This document shows positions 24,660 through 35,425 of a stretch of 64,000 nucleotides of DNA, in pieces. The position numbers and the translations under genes were made by a program. The notes beneath the pieces are model-generated. The model made no database searches and was not told the DNA's origin. It was given only the letters and a program-made list of their open reading frames with translations. Source of the DNA: Erigeron canadensis. Lineage: Eukaryota > Streptophyta > Magnoliopsida > Asterales > Asteraceae. Each line of letters begins with the position of its first letter. The stretch's first letter is position 1. Location of the stretch: positions 38,787,688 through 38,851,687 of the forward strand of contig NC_057767.1 in assembly GCF_010389155.1 (NCBI RefSeq), written 5' to 3'.

Positions 24660-24695
24660 TTGACTTTTGTTGACCAGCTTTGACTTGCTTTGACC
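24660..24695 (+). promoter_or_regulatory. Four W-box cores at exact 10-bp spacing
   Basis: TTGACT, TTGACC, TTGACT and TTGACC start at 24660, 24670, 24680 and 24690. TTGAC(C/T) is the WRKY-factor core. The 10-bp spacing places all four on one face of the helix. The array lies about 2.3 kb upstream of WAKL-a and 1 kb downstream of WAKL-b. It could be an enhancer or merely a piece of a repeat; there is no functional evidence. Confidence 0.4.
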
Positions 24696-24930
24696 AACTT
24701 CCAATCTTCAGTTTTGTGCCTCGTAAAACGTCCGTAAACACTCATTTTACTCCAGAAATATCGTTTTCTCCAGATTAACGCTTAAGTACCTGTCAACACT
24801 CTGAAACACTAACAAATACCATAAACGCACCAAATATATACGAAAACGACTCTTAAGCCATATAAAAACAATTAACTAAACTGTGAGAAATGGATATATA
24901 ATACGACATATCAATACTGTATCTGGTAAC

Positions 24931-25062
24931 ATACCTTTGTATGTGTACAGTTCCTTGCCACTATTCTGTTATTGTTGAATTTGTATTGATTGATGGCCTT
25001 CGCTAATTCTATAGCATCGAAAATACTTGTCCTTTCAATTTGCATCTCTACCTTTTAATGTT
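24931..25062 (-). pseudogene. WAKL kinase relic
   Basis: Aligns with the G-loop region of WAKL-b kinase (26515-26640) at the DNA level: CATACCTTTGTAT, CAGTTCCTTG and TGTATTGATTGATGGCC are shared. Heavily mutated and without a frame. It shows that another kinase copy once stood here. Confidence 0.7.
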
Positions 25063-25726
25063 TATTGTTGTACTAAACTGATCGGGGATATTAACTAGTT
25101 CAATTACCTTTTTTTTTTTGGCCAACAACAAACCAATAACGCAAACACAGAATCCTTCCTACCTTTTGGTTTAAATTTGTATACCTTATAGCCCAAACCA
25201 TATCACTTGTTCGACTTCCTAATCCCTACCTTATCACATCTATAAGTTCCCTACATGATAATTGTGTTGCCAAGGCGACTGTATCACGATCGTATTCGTA
25301 GCTTACCGCCACCGCCATTGTCATCATACGCGAAGGTTTTTTCTGTTATATTTCATTATATAGGCACTTATTTCTTGATTAATTTTGCTCTGCTCTGGGT
25401 TTAGTAGTTTAAGGTATTTGTGAGATTATTGTGAACCTGTAATTTTCTTATTATTGATGTAGATGAACTCTTTGAAAAAATGTCCAAGTGAGAATTGATG
25501 TTAATTTGCAGCCATTAATTTTAGTACGGGAACCACGCCATCTTTATCAAATATGTGATTGAATATAAAATAACGAAAGAAAAAGATCTTAACAGAGGAT
25601 ATGATCATAATCCTGTAACATTAATATAGATTGTTAACAAGAAGATAATAGTATAAAACAATGCTAATCCTTGAGTACGATTATGAGTATTAGCTAGTTT
25701 ACTTCAACAAAGAGATATTTATTTAA

Positions 25727-28700
25727 TTAATGACTTGATGATCTTATTCCCTCCAAATCTGTTGCAACTTCTTTCATAGTTGGCCGCAGTTTACCATTCA
25801 AATTCAAGCATCTTTTAGCAAGCTTAGCAACTGCTATGAGTTGCTCTTTTGGACCATCCGACACTACTCGATCATCAATGTTTTCCAATATAAGCCTTTC
25901 GTCCATTGACAAAATCAACGTCGCCAAGCTTCTCATTTCCCCTGGGCCTATTGAATATATAGGCTTCTTTCCAGTCAAAAGCTCAACCAGAACAATACCA
26001 AAACTATAAACATCACTTTTTTCCGTGAATTGGTTTGACTGGAAGTACTCGGGATCCAGGTACCCATAGGTCCCTTTGACTAAGGTACTCAAATGAGTTT
26101 GATCCCCCATGACAGACTTTGATATACCAAAATCTGATAGTTTTGCTCTAAATTTTTCATCTAAAAGTATGTTGGAAGATTTAATGTCTCGATGATATAT
26201 AGGAATGGAAGTTGCCGAATGCATATAGGAAAGAGCTCCAGCAACCTCGGTAGCAATTGTTATCCTGATACTCCAAAAAGTAGGAAACTCGTAACTCTCA
26301 TCGTGTATAAATTGGAAGAGATCACCATTTGAGACAAATTCGTAGACGAGAATTGGGACTTCGGTTTCTAAACAACATCCTAATAGCTTTACCACATTCC
26401 TGTGGCTAATTTGGGAAAGTAAAAATACCTCATTGATAAATGACTCAACTTGAGTTTCATCCACCAATACAGACTTCTTTACTGCTACTATTTTTCCATT
26501 TGGTAACATACCTTTGTATACTGTTCCTTGTCCACCTCGTCCAACTATTCTATTCCTGTTGTATTGATCGGTGGCTTTCTGTAACTCTCTCGCACTGAAC
26601 ATTCTTGTTCTCTCAATTGCATCTTCACCACTTGATGTTTGTTGTTGAAACAACAATCCACCGTTTCTTTTGAAGAACTTATCTCTACGTTTCTTTTCTT
26701 TCCTCTTTTGGACTACTTTGCTCATCCAAATTGCTAAAGCTAGTATTCCAGTGCCCAATATAACACCTGAACAAATACATTTTTTTTAAACTTGGACCAT
26801 AAATAATTAACATGCCAGTGTACGTGTTTGGAGTTGCTTGTTTATATGCACTAATATGTAACAAAAATAAATAAATAAAACCTTGATACCAATCTGCTTA
26901 TCTTAAAAGTGTACATTTAAGCCTAAAACAAATAATTGGTTAACAATTTTCATAAAGCTAGGTGTTTGTTATTGCTAATTATTTGCTCCAAAAAGAATCA
27001 TATCAATAAACATAAAAGCATTAAAATAAGCAATTCCTAATTAACATCTTTCTTTCTTACCTTTTTCTATTTATATGATTGATCCACTTCATTATGTATA
27101 AAATTTGTAGTAAAGTTTTTGTAACTTCAGCATTTCTCTACTATGTTAATTTAATTGCATTATAAATGAACCTGAACAAATTATTAAAAGGGGACAAATG
27201 TGTTTATGAATATATATAGATCACATACAAATGACAAACCGAGTTAAAGATATGGCTACCAGGCTAAAGAATATGTGGCCGTCATGCTTATGGTAAAAAT
27301 TATATATCTTATTTCATGTATAAGATGATTTTAATGACCAGGTTTGAAGATAGATCAGCAAGGGAACTAATAACCAGAAATGCATGTGTTCATATACATG
27401 AAAGAGTTACCTAATAAGATGAATATGATCCCAAGTTTTTTTGAATGTGTAGTAGCTTGTCGTTCACAATAACCAAATCTTGATTTTAGATTATCACCAA
27501 CATATCCTAACGGACAAGTACAGGTATAATTCCCTGGGGTATTGATGCAATCACCATGGCAAGCGTAGATTTGCGGATGCTCGCACTCGTTGATGTCTAT
27601 AAACCAATTAATAGGAAAATAACCATGCAAGTTAGAGAATTGCCAAGAAAAATATGTCCATGCATATGCTAAATTCTTAATAAGATAAAATTTGGTCACT
27701 AAATAAAATTAGTGACGAAAAGTGTCAAAAATTTGATCATTATGATAAATTAGTGACCAAATTTTGAGTGGTCACTTTTCGTCACTAAAGGTCCGTCACT
27801 AATTTTATTTAGAGACAAAAAAATGTTATTTTTTGGCACTAATTTTGTTTAGTGACCAAATTTAGTGACCACTTTTTCTTAATAGTAACTAAATAAGATT
27901 ATTAGTGACTAAATTTTAATTGTCACTAAACAAATGGTCACTAATCGATATTTTTCTTGTAGTACTAAAACCTCTCTTAATTCTTATCTATGATCATAAA
28001 TAATTGTATAACCCTTAATTCACAATAACCTACATTATAAGTTTACTTAAAATATCAAAAATTACAAACCAACTCAATGGTCACAAATGTTTTGTACTTT
28101 TAAGTCAATACTAACAAATATTTAAACATGCGTTTAAATTTTTTTAATTTTGTTAACAACCTTGCATTTTAGTTTAATTTTCATTTATATGTAACTTTTA
28201 ACATTTTCATCTTTTAATATTCTTCCTGTTAGAAAAAAGATTTTTAGGATTAGAAAAATATCATCATTTTCTAGAATACGATAATCTCTACTTTGGCAGC
28301 AAAAAAAAGATCAACACAAATCAAGAAAAAGATCGACTCCAATTTAATACCTTTGATTTAGTTACCATAATTAGAGCTTCAATTTTTTGTATAAATAGAG
28401 CCTTTAGCTCGTTTTTAAGATCATCACAGAATTAATAAAAACATCAATTTTATTCTTACATGACTTCACATGGTATCAGAGAAGGCGATCATGCCCTCAT
28501 CATTTACCGTTTAATTCACCATATCAAACACCTAAACCGAACCTAAGCCACAATGGCTGAAGTAGCCGGCGGTAGTGGTTCCGATTTGGCACTACAATTG
28601 GCTAATTCCTTACAAAACAATACTAACTAACAAACACAAAACCCCAAACTTTCAGATAATCTCCAAATTAGTCTAAAGCTAAATAGAAAAAATTATGCCT

Positions 28701-31700
28701 TATGGTGTCGGATGATCCGAGTAGCCATAGGAGGCAAATCAAAAAACTTATTGAACCATTTAACCGAAAACCCACCAGAAAAGATGTCAATAGAAAAATA
28801 TGAAGTTTGGGAGCCGGAAGACCTGATCGTTTTTTCATGGCTCATCCAGAATATTGAACCAAATCTGGCCGGAAATCTCACCAAGTTTATTAATGATTAA
28901 ATATTAGTATTAGATATTAATAAAGGTAACTTAAAATTAGGAATTTAAAGAAGACACATGTCGCCCAAAGAATAAGGCCAATGTCAATAAGTAAATACCT
29001 CAATCTTGTTTTAGTTTATTGGTAGATAACCGACTTTATAATATAAACTAGATTATTAACCCGCGTAATACGCGAGCGAACATATATAACAAATGACATG
29101 ATATTCTTTCATTTATACTCCTTTATAATAATTATCAACCCCTTCGTTTTGGAAAGTGTTAGAAAATGGATAGATGCAAAAGTACTAAAATTCCCCCTAG
29201 TAAACACCCCATATGAAAAGGGTATTAGAGATTATCAAATTTGCTTTTAATGAATTAATTTACACTATAAACTCTTATCTTGTTAACTTACACTAAGTCT
29301 TTATCTTTTAAAATATTTCCAATATCACCATTACATCAACTTACACGGTTACACCACTCGACACCAATTGTCTATGTCAACACCACCCATCACCGACACC
29401 ACTAAACTGTCGTCGCCACCACCGCCGCTGCATTGCGTGGTACCATGCTAGTAATATCAAGTACTGACACATTTAGATAAAAAAAAATGTTGATAATGGG
29501 GATGTTATCATTATTTTAAAAATTATTGTATCCATTATATACAAATAATTAAGTATTGTTTATTAAAATACCTTAACATATTAACGGTATAAAACAAAAT
29601 GCATATAACAAATATTTATTATGTGATATTATAAACGTTCTATGCAAAATCACAATTTTAGTAATAATGATTTTAAATTTTAATTTGTAACAAAACTAAT
29701 CTATGTTTTATATTTGTTTAGTTACATAAATTTATGTTTTCTAAGAAACATGTGAATCGATCATGGGTATCGTGAGGTTTGACATATATTGTCTTAATTG
29801 TATATGTAATCAATTTAATTACATCGGTTAATCTTTAAAAAACTACTATAATTATGAAAGCTATATAAGGTTTAATATCAAAATAATTAATATTATCTAA
29901 CTCAAAATCAAATATTGGAAGTGAAGTTATCCTAAATTATGATATTAAACTTTTTTCATAATAACATAGGGTGTTATATATACTACATTATGAAATAAAT
30001 TTAAAGATTTAAACTTTTAAACATTTTTATATTTTTGTTCCGCCTAATTATTTCATTTTCAAAATTTGCCAAATATCACAATTTTTATATTTTGGTACGT
30101 TAAATAATCTTAAGTTAACGGCTAACAAAACCGTCATTGATGACACCACTTGCTTCATGTTTTAATTATAGTTTACAAATTTTATTCTTGAATTTGATAT
30201 ACCCAAAATTTAAAAAATTTAAGACTTATCCACCATCACACATTGTCCAGGTATATTTTCAGTACTTATAATATCCAGTTAATTATTATCAGATCAAAAT
30301 AAGTTAATTTACAAATTATTTTTTTCCCAAGAACTATTGGATTTTGAATGAAAGATAAAATAATTAATAATATAAATGTATTTATCAAAATATATTATAA
30401 AACATTGGGTTTCCTTTTTTTCCCCGACTAAGTAGTTGTTAACCCTAAAATACTCTTTCTTTTTATTCACTATTTTAAATATTTCCATTAGAAATACTTT
30501 TAATATTTACTTGAAAAACCTGTAATAACCTTAATAAATTTAATTTATAGCATCTCCCTTAACTCCAAAAATGACTACACTTCCCCTTTTACATCAATAA
30601 CTTGTACTACTTGCCACCGTCACCGCCACTGCCACCAATCATATTCGACTCGTCGCCGCCACCATCTATCCACCACCACCACCTGTCCCGCAACATTATA
30701 TACTTCTCAACCAATATTAATGATTTTTTATGACATAATATATTTATCTTATCTTAATATATTGTGTACGTATTATGTTAGTTTTAAAAGTTATAAACAC
30801 TCTCATGCGTTAAGAAAATTCAAACTTGTGACCATGACTTTTGTGGACAACATGTTTACCAACTCCTCTTTAAAGGAGTTGTTAAAAAAAATGTTAAATT
30901 TAAAATTCATGTGGATAAAAATTGTAAACTTATATGTATACATGTAAACTTACATTAGATCTATATTAATATATGTTTGTTTTTTTTCTCTATTTGTTTT
31001 TCAAACGATTAAAATAAAAGATGATATAACAATTATATAAAATTATATTTTACTAAAAATTAAAATGTTTATTTCAATACAAATATTAATTAGTAAAATT
31101 CCAATGTCATTAAATACTTTCAAGCTAATTTTGGATACTAATGAAAGACGTAAGGGTATATATTAATTAAAATAAAAAGTAGAAGGATTAATATTGATAT
31201 TGACTAATTCTTAAGTCAAATGTGACATCATCATATTCATCCAAAGGCTCCTATTCAAAATTAAATTTCATCCAATGGTTATTATTTTTTCTATTTTAGA
31301 ATTTAGGTTGCTTTTTTAGTATATATGTTAGATTATAATTATTATATATAAATATATTTTTTTAACGTATTATAATTATTATTATTATATATTACTATTA
31401 CATGGCAATCTTAAGTTGTTAATGAATTACGAGTAAAATTTTAAAGTCGAACCGTATTGACCCGAACCCAAAATGACCCGTTTTTAGAAGAGCCCACTTT
31501 GACCCAAACCCGTATTGACCCGTTACCCTACCCGATCTGACCCGTTAGTTTTGCCAGCTGTAGTCAGTGACGACTCGAGGTTTTTAGAGGCCTCAAACGA
31601 AATCAATTTTGTAGGTCTAATCCATTACCATATAAATTAAAGTATATAAAAAAAATAGCTCGACTTTTGTATGCAGATGTTGATACAAAAACTAAAAAGG

Positions 31701-32984
31701 CGTTACTGCAATGTAAGTTATATAATGATACTTAGTCCAAAATCCAAACATTAAGTCTAATATACAGAATATTGAGGCCTTAAAAATTTGGGGGCCTAAA
31801 GCGATCGCCTAGTCTCGTAGTACTGTTGAGCCACCTCTGGCTGTAGTAGTCTCTTTCTTCCGACTTTAACCGTAAATATCTTTGTTCGTATTTTATATTA
31901 ATTGATGAAAGTTATATCAATGAAAAATATATTTAAAACTCAATCAATTCACATATGTTATATCAAGTGTTATATAACACAAACAAAAATATTTACGTTC
32001 AAAAGTTTTAAAAAAAAAAAAAAAACTTAAAAAGTCAACGTATATTATACGAGTAAGAAGATTTGGTCTTGATCGATAAAGATACAGTATGATTTAAACG
32101 ATAAGCTAATTACCTTGGCAGCCTTGATCAAGATAGGGGTTACCATAGTAACCCTCTTTGCATTCACACCGATACCCGCCACCATGTACATCATAGCATT
32201 CACTATTGTCTTTGCACATGTTTGACTCGGAGCAATTAGTAGTTTGTTCGGATGCAATCACCCAATCTAGCACAACAGCGGCATTGGACTCTATCCGATC
32301 CCTTAAATCCCAATCATCTGCGTGGTTCGTCTGAAACTGGAAACAGTGTTCCTCACTAAGAAAAGCAAGGCTACAATTAGAACTCGACGAAGACGAAACA
32401 TCTGGGTTGTTCCGAAATCTGTTAAGTGTAACATTGTAAAACTGGAGACCCTTGGATATAGAATTCTGACAACAGCCTTGGCGGAGCGACACCCGTCTGG
32501 TAAGTGCATCCGGTTGTTTGCTGCATAATCCGATACAACCGCTGGAAAAGTAGTCGCCTCCTCCTTCCCCTGTGATCACAGCATAATCATCACACCCGAT
32601 GACCTTGAACATATTCTTGGCAGAGAAAGTGAGTGTGCTTAAGCTAGTCCAATTATAACTAAATTCAGAGCTCACAGTCCCGTTACTGTGGTAGCATCTG
32701 TAGCTGACTCCAGTTTTAACGCGCAACTCTGTATCAAAAATGTTGTATATTTCAATGTTGCTTGATCCAAGGTACAACTTTGGGGGGCTTTCGGACATGT
32801 TACATGTTACGTAAAACGAGTTGTCTAGGGAACAGCCTGTGTCGTTGCCAATGCCAAAAGGGTAAGGAATCTTAATATCCCCGCACATGGCCGAACATCC
32901 GGGCTTTGATCTGTAAAATGGGTTTACAAGAGTACCTCTCACCGCCATTGTAAATAGACAGATGATTAGAAATTGAAGGAACAT
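25727..32984 (-). CDS. Wall-associated receptor kinase-like protein, WAKL-b
   Basis: Exons 32984-32114, 27596-27411 and 26766-25727; GT-AG, phase-1 introns; 698 residues in one frame. Signal peptide from [19 protein letters not shown] domain with [16 protein letters not shown]; first EGF at the end of exon 1; EGF_CA in exon 2 (DINECEHP). Membrane helix near 350-366. Kinase G-loop GRGGQG 428-433, VAVK Lys449, HRD Asp546, DFG Asp564, [12 protein letters not shown] type, all key residues present. It ends soon after subdomain XI (LEGIRSSSH) and lacks the roughly 60-residue tail of the other copies. Intron 1 is 4517 bp and full of transposons, against about 110 bp in its neighbours; joining exon 1 to this gene rests on matching phase, orientation and domain order. 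If splicing fails, exons 2-3 alone lack an ectodomain. The upstream in-frame extension to 33077 has no ATG. Confidence 0.82.
27686..27963. mobile_element. CACTA-like MITE relic
   Basis: Repeated TAGTGACCAAATTT and its complement in both orientations. The right end on the minus strand reads TACTACAAGAAAAATAT, one base off the usual CACTACAAGAAA terminus. The left terminus is lost. It lies just inside WAKL-b intron 1, beside exon 2. Confidence 0.55.
28227..28900 (+). mobile_element. Truncated copia element: 5' LTR, primer site and gag start
   Basis: A TG...CA LTR of 244 bp (28227-28470) is followed directly by TGGTATCAGAG, complementary to initiator tRNA-Met. A gag frame starts near 28554 and, after an early stop, runs as 28712-28900 ([19 protein letters not shown]). 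The typical copia gag opening is clear. Everything after about 28900 is missing, including pol and the second LTR. It lies within WAKL-b intron 1. Confidence 0.85.
29048..29075 (-). mobile_element. Helitron 3' terminus (minus strand)
   Basis: On the minus strand GCGTATTACGCGGG forms a hairpin, then about 10 bases, then CTAG (29051-29048) followed by T. Closely related to the end at 15573. Confidence 0.6.
29300..29451 (+). mobile_element. Helitron-like 3' terminus, GC-rich family
   Basis: CACCACCC-rich tract, then CATTGCGTGGTACCATG and CTAG (29448-29451) followed by T. Same end as at 3033 and 23723. A further piece of this family without the end is at 30590-30700. Confidence 0.5.
29452..31440. 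other. Remainder of WAKL-b intron 1, AT-rich
   Basis: No coding similarity. It contains partial copies of the GC-rich Helitron-like family (30590-30700). A GACCCGT-rich stretch follows at about 31445-31550, of a kind common in plant repeats. Confidence 0.45.
31565..31839. mobile_element. hAT-type MITE with 8-bp target duplication
   Basis: 275 bp. The left end is CAGTGACGACTC; the right end on the minus strand is CAGAGGTGGCTC. Flanked by GCTGTAGT at 31557-31564 and 31840-31847, a perfect 8-bp duplication as in hAT transposition. No transposase. It is near the exon 1 end of WAKL-b intron 1. Confidence 0.85.
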
Positions 32985-33077
32985 ATATGCAGTAATACAC
33001 CACCGTACGTTGTGTACTTGTGTTTTCCTTTTCTTCTTCTGTGTGTTTGTTTGCCAATAGATCGATATCGTTAGCAA

Positions 33078-33652
33078 TTTATATTTTTATATATTCATAA
33101 TAAAGAAAGGGGTGAGGATGGTTGACTCAACCGAATAAAAGTTATTTCCATAAGAAATTATGCGGTATAATATTCAACGTGGAGAAATTGGAAAATTTGT
33201 ATGGCTTAACTTTTTCTCACGACTTTTGTGAGTCTTCTGTAGAGGACAACATCAATCAAAGCCTTACTTCGAAATACGCCAAACGATATCGATCCAAGTG
33301 GTCACACCCTAATTAAATAATTTAATCGAACCCTATTCTTGTTGTTGGGTGGATTATTAAGGGTTTTTTAAGAGTTCTGTATTTCATCTCAGACATTCGT
33401 GTCAATTATGAGCAAGAATAGTGACGTAGACGAAATTTCTGGATAGATAATTGATCATGTTGATTCAAATGAATGCCAAGAACAATTTCTTTCAAATTTT
33501 CGTTGATTCTAATAGAATACTGAAATTTAATGATTTTCACACTAAAACACACCCATGTGATTAAGGAAAAAATGAAATTTTGATTTCATCGAGTTTGATC
33601 ATTTTTCCATGCTTACAATGACTTAAATAAACAAACAAAATTCGACTGGGCC
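33078..33652. promoter_or_regulatory. WAKL-b upstream region with conserved WAKL block
   Basis: A W-box (GGTTGACTC) lies at about 33119-33127. At 33183-33250 the sequence AATTGGAAAATTTG ... GAGTCTTCTGTAGAGGACAA matches blocks upstream of WAKL-c (34618-34652) and WAKL-d (40834-40898). Shared upstream DNA points to promoter duplication with the genes. No TATA box was assigned with confidence. Confidence 0.55.
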
Positions 33653-34145
33653 TAGGGATGGCAAAAAAAACCCTGACCCGACGGGAAAACCTGATACCCG
33701 ATGAGAATACCCGATACCCGAACCCATTCGGGACAGGGTGTCTGGGAGTGGGGCATGTCCACCCCGACCCGACATCAATAACTATATATATATATACATA
33801 CACACTTATAAGTAATTAGTTTTGAATTTATATTATAATGTTTCATACTTATATCAACTAATTTGTATTTACATTCCACACTTGCATATCCATTTCTCAA
33901 AACATCAAGAGCATGTAGTATCATTTCCCAAATTAAACAAGATTTTGGTAATTATTATTTAAAAATAATTATACTTATCAGGTCGGGTTTCAGGGAATTA
34001 TCTTACCAATTTACCCCTGACGGGGTCCCCGATGGGTATCGGGTAGGTTCGGGTCGCATATTTCTTATCAGGTTCGGGTCGCATATTTCTTATCGGGTTC
34101 GGGTTTGACACTACCCGCGTCGAACCCGACCCATTGCCATTCCTA
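33653..34145. mobile_element. hAT-type MITE, TAGGGATGGCAA ends
   Basis: 493 bp. Ends are TAGGGATGGCAA and, on the minus strand, TAGGAATGGCAA. Flanked by ACTGGGCC at 33645-33652 and 34146-34153, a perfect 8-bp duplication. The inside near both ends is rich in GACCCG and GATACCCGA repeats in opposite orientation, as in known plant hAT MITEs. Confidence 0.9.
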
Positions 34146-34182
34146 ACTGGGCCCTAAAGCATAAGTGTGCCAAAAGTTATAA

Positions 34183-34290
34183 TAAGTCCCTTTGACTAAG
34201 GTGCTCAAATGAGTTTGATCTGAGATGACAGACTTTGATATTCCAATATCTGATAGTTTTGCTCAAGTGAGTTTGATCTCAGATGACATA
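34183..34290 (-). pseudogene. WAKL kinase relic at the activation loop
   Basis: Nearly identical to WAKL-b around DFG (compare 26070-26155): GTCCCTTTGACTAAGG and GAGTTTGATC...GACAGACTTTGATAT are shared. The DFG Phe codon now reads Ile, and a short internal duplication follows. Only about 30 codons remain. It sits between the minus- and plus-strand halves of the cluster. Confidence 0.8.
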
Positions 34291-34499
34291 ACCAAGCACT
34301 ATTCTACCTTCTAATTCTGAACCATTCCAATTCTACTAATATATAATGTTCAAATATTATTTTCTTCTAAGTAAAATCAATCACACGATACATAATAACT
34401 TGTAAAATAGAGATGCAAGCCACAATTTTGATAAATTATATGGGTATTATTATAAATTGTATTTTATAAAAATAAAAAAAATAAAAAATTCATAGTTTA

Positions 34500-35425
34500 G
34501 ATTATCATTCATCCTAAAAGAGATGCAAGCCACAATTTTGATAAATTGTTCAGAGAAAAAAATTAAAAGCAAACAAAAAGAAATACCATGGGAGATCAGA
34601 TAATATTCGAAGGGGACCAATTGGAAAATTTGCAAGTCTCTAGAGGACAAGATAACCAAGTCCTTCCCCGAAAGATTCCATGTCAGACCCAAAGTTAAAC
34701 TTCCTGTCAACCACTCAACTGTCAACGTATAGAGAGGGTATCAAAGTTTCTTTTCTTTATTTTTTTTTAAAATTTATTTAGTAAAATAGATGGAAAAAAA
34801 AAAAATCATTATACGTTAATTATTTTTTCCCAAAAATATTATACAAACTTAATTACAAAGCTTTGAAAGTACTTGTTTCACTGTCTAATTAGTTAGTTTT
34901 TTTAATTTGATAACCTAAACGTAAACAGGTCTTGATCTAAACAAGATCTAGCTATATAATAACGAGTTGATCGGGGAATTATTTGAAAACAATCACATAC
35001 GCAGATTTCCAGTTTAGGTGTAGATTTGATTAAAAAGACTCGCTAAATTACTTGATTAGAGAAAACTTCATCGGTTCACCTATTTTAGAGTATATGCGTA
35101 ACGTAGTTCTATAAAATTAAATAATTGTATATCTTTTATAGTATTATTTTTCCAAATTCAATTATGGGTAAATGATAAAAATGGATCAATCCATGGAGAT
35201 TTCGTATGGTGGAAAACTCTTAAATTGATCAATCAATTTATAGAGTGAGTAGAGTATACTAGTTATCTATCTAAACGTGATTAACACATTTACTTGCAGT
35301 AGCTAGCCACTCTATAAATTGATCTGATCGATAACTGTTACTAACGAAACACACACGACCGCAAACACACACACAAAAGTTGTATTATAAACAAGCTAGA
35401 TAGCAAGAACTTAAGGAGAAATAAC
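34500..35425 (+). promoter_or_regulatory. WAKL-c upstream region, duplicated at WAKL-d
   Basis: Colinear with 40700-41631 upstream of WAKL-d, including GGACCAATTGGAAAATTTG, CCATGTCAGACCCAAAGTTA and the core CACTCTATAAATTGAT with TATAAA at 35313-35318. It shows that about 1 kb of promoter was duplicated with the gene. The gene behind it is dead, so this is probably a promoter without a product. Confidence 0.7.

Larger units (their letters stand above)
22610..25726. other. WAKL-a to WAKL-b intergenic region
   Basis: No intact gene. It holds a hairpin MITE (23126-23374), a Helitron-like end (about 23640-23723), a G-run (about 23937-23948), a phased W-box cluster (24660-24695) and a kinase relic (24931-25062), each listed separately. 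The rest is AT-rich without a visible signal. Confidence 0.5.

Noticed and set aside
32984..33077. N-terminal extension of WAKL-b to 33077
   Set aside because: The upstream codon is TTG and there is no ATG; the signal peptide starts properly at 32984.
34183..34290. Kinase piece as an exon of WAKL-b or WAKL-c
   Set aside because: About 30 codons only, minus strand, no splice sites, and it duplicates part of an exon WAKL-b already has.
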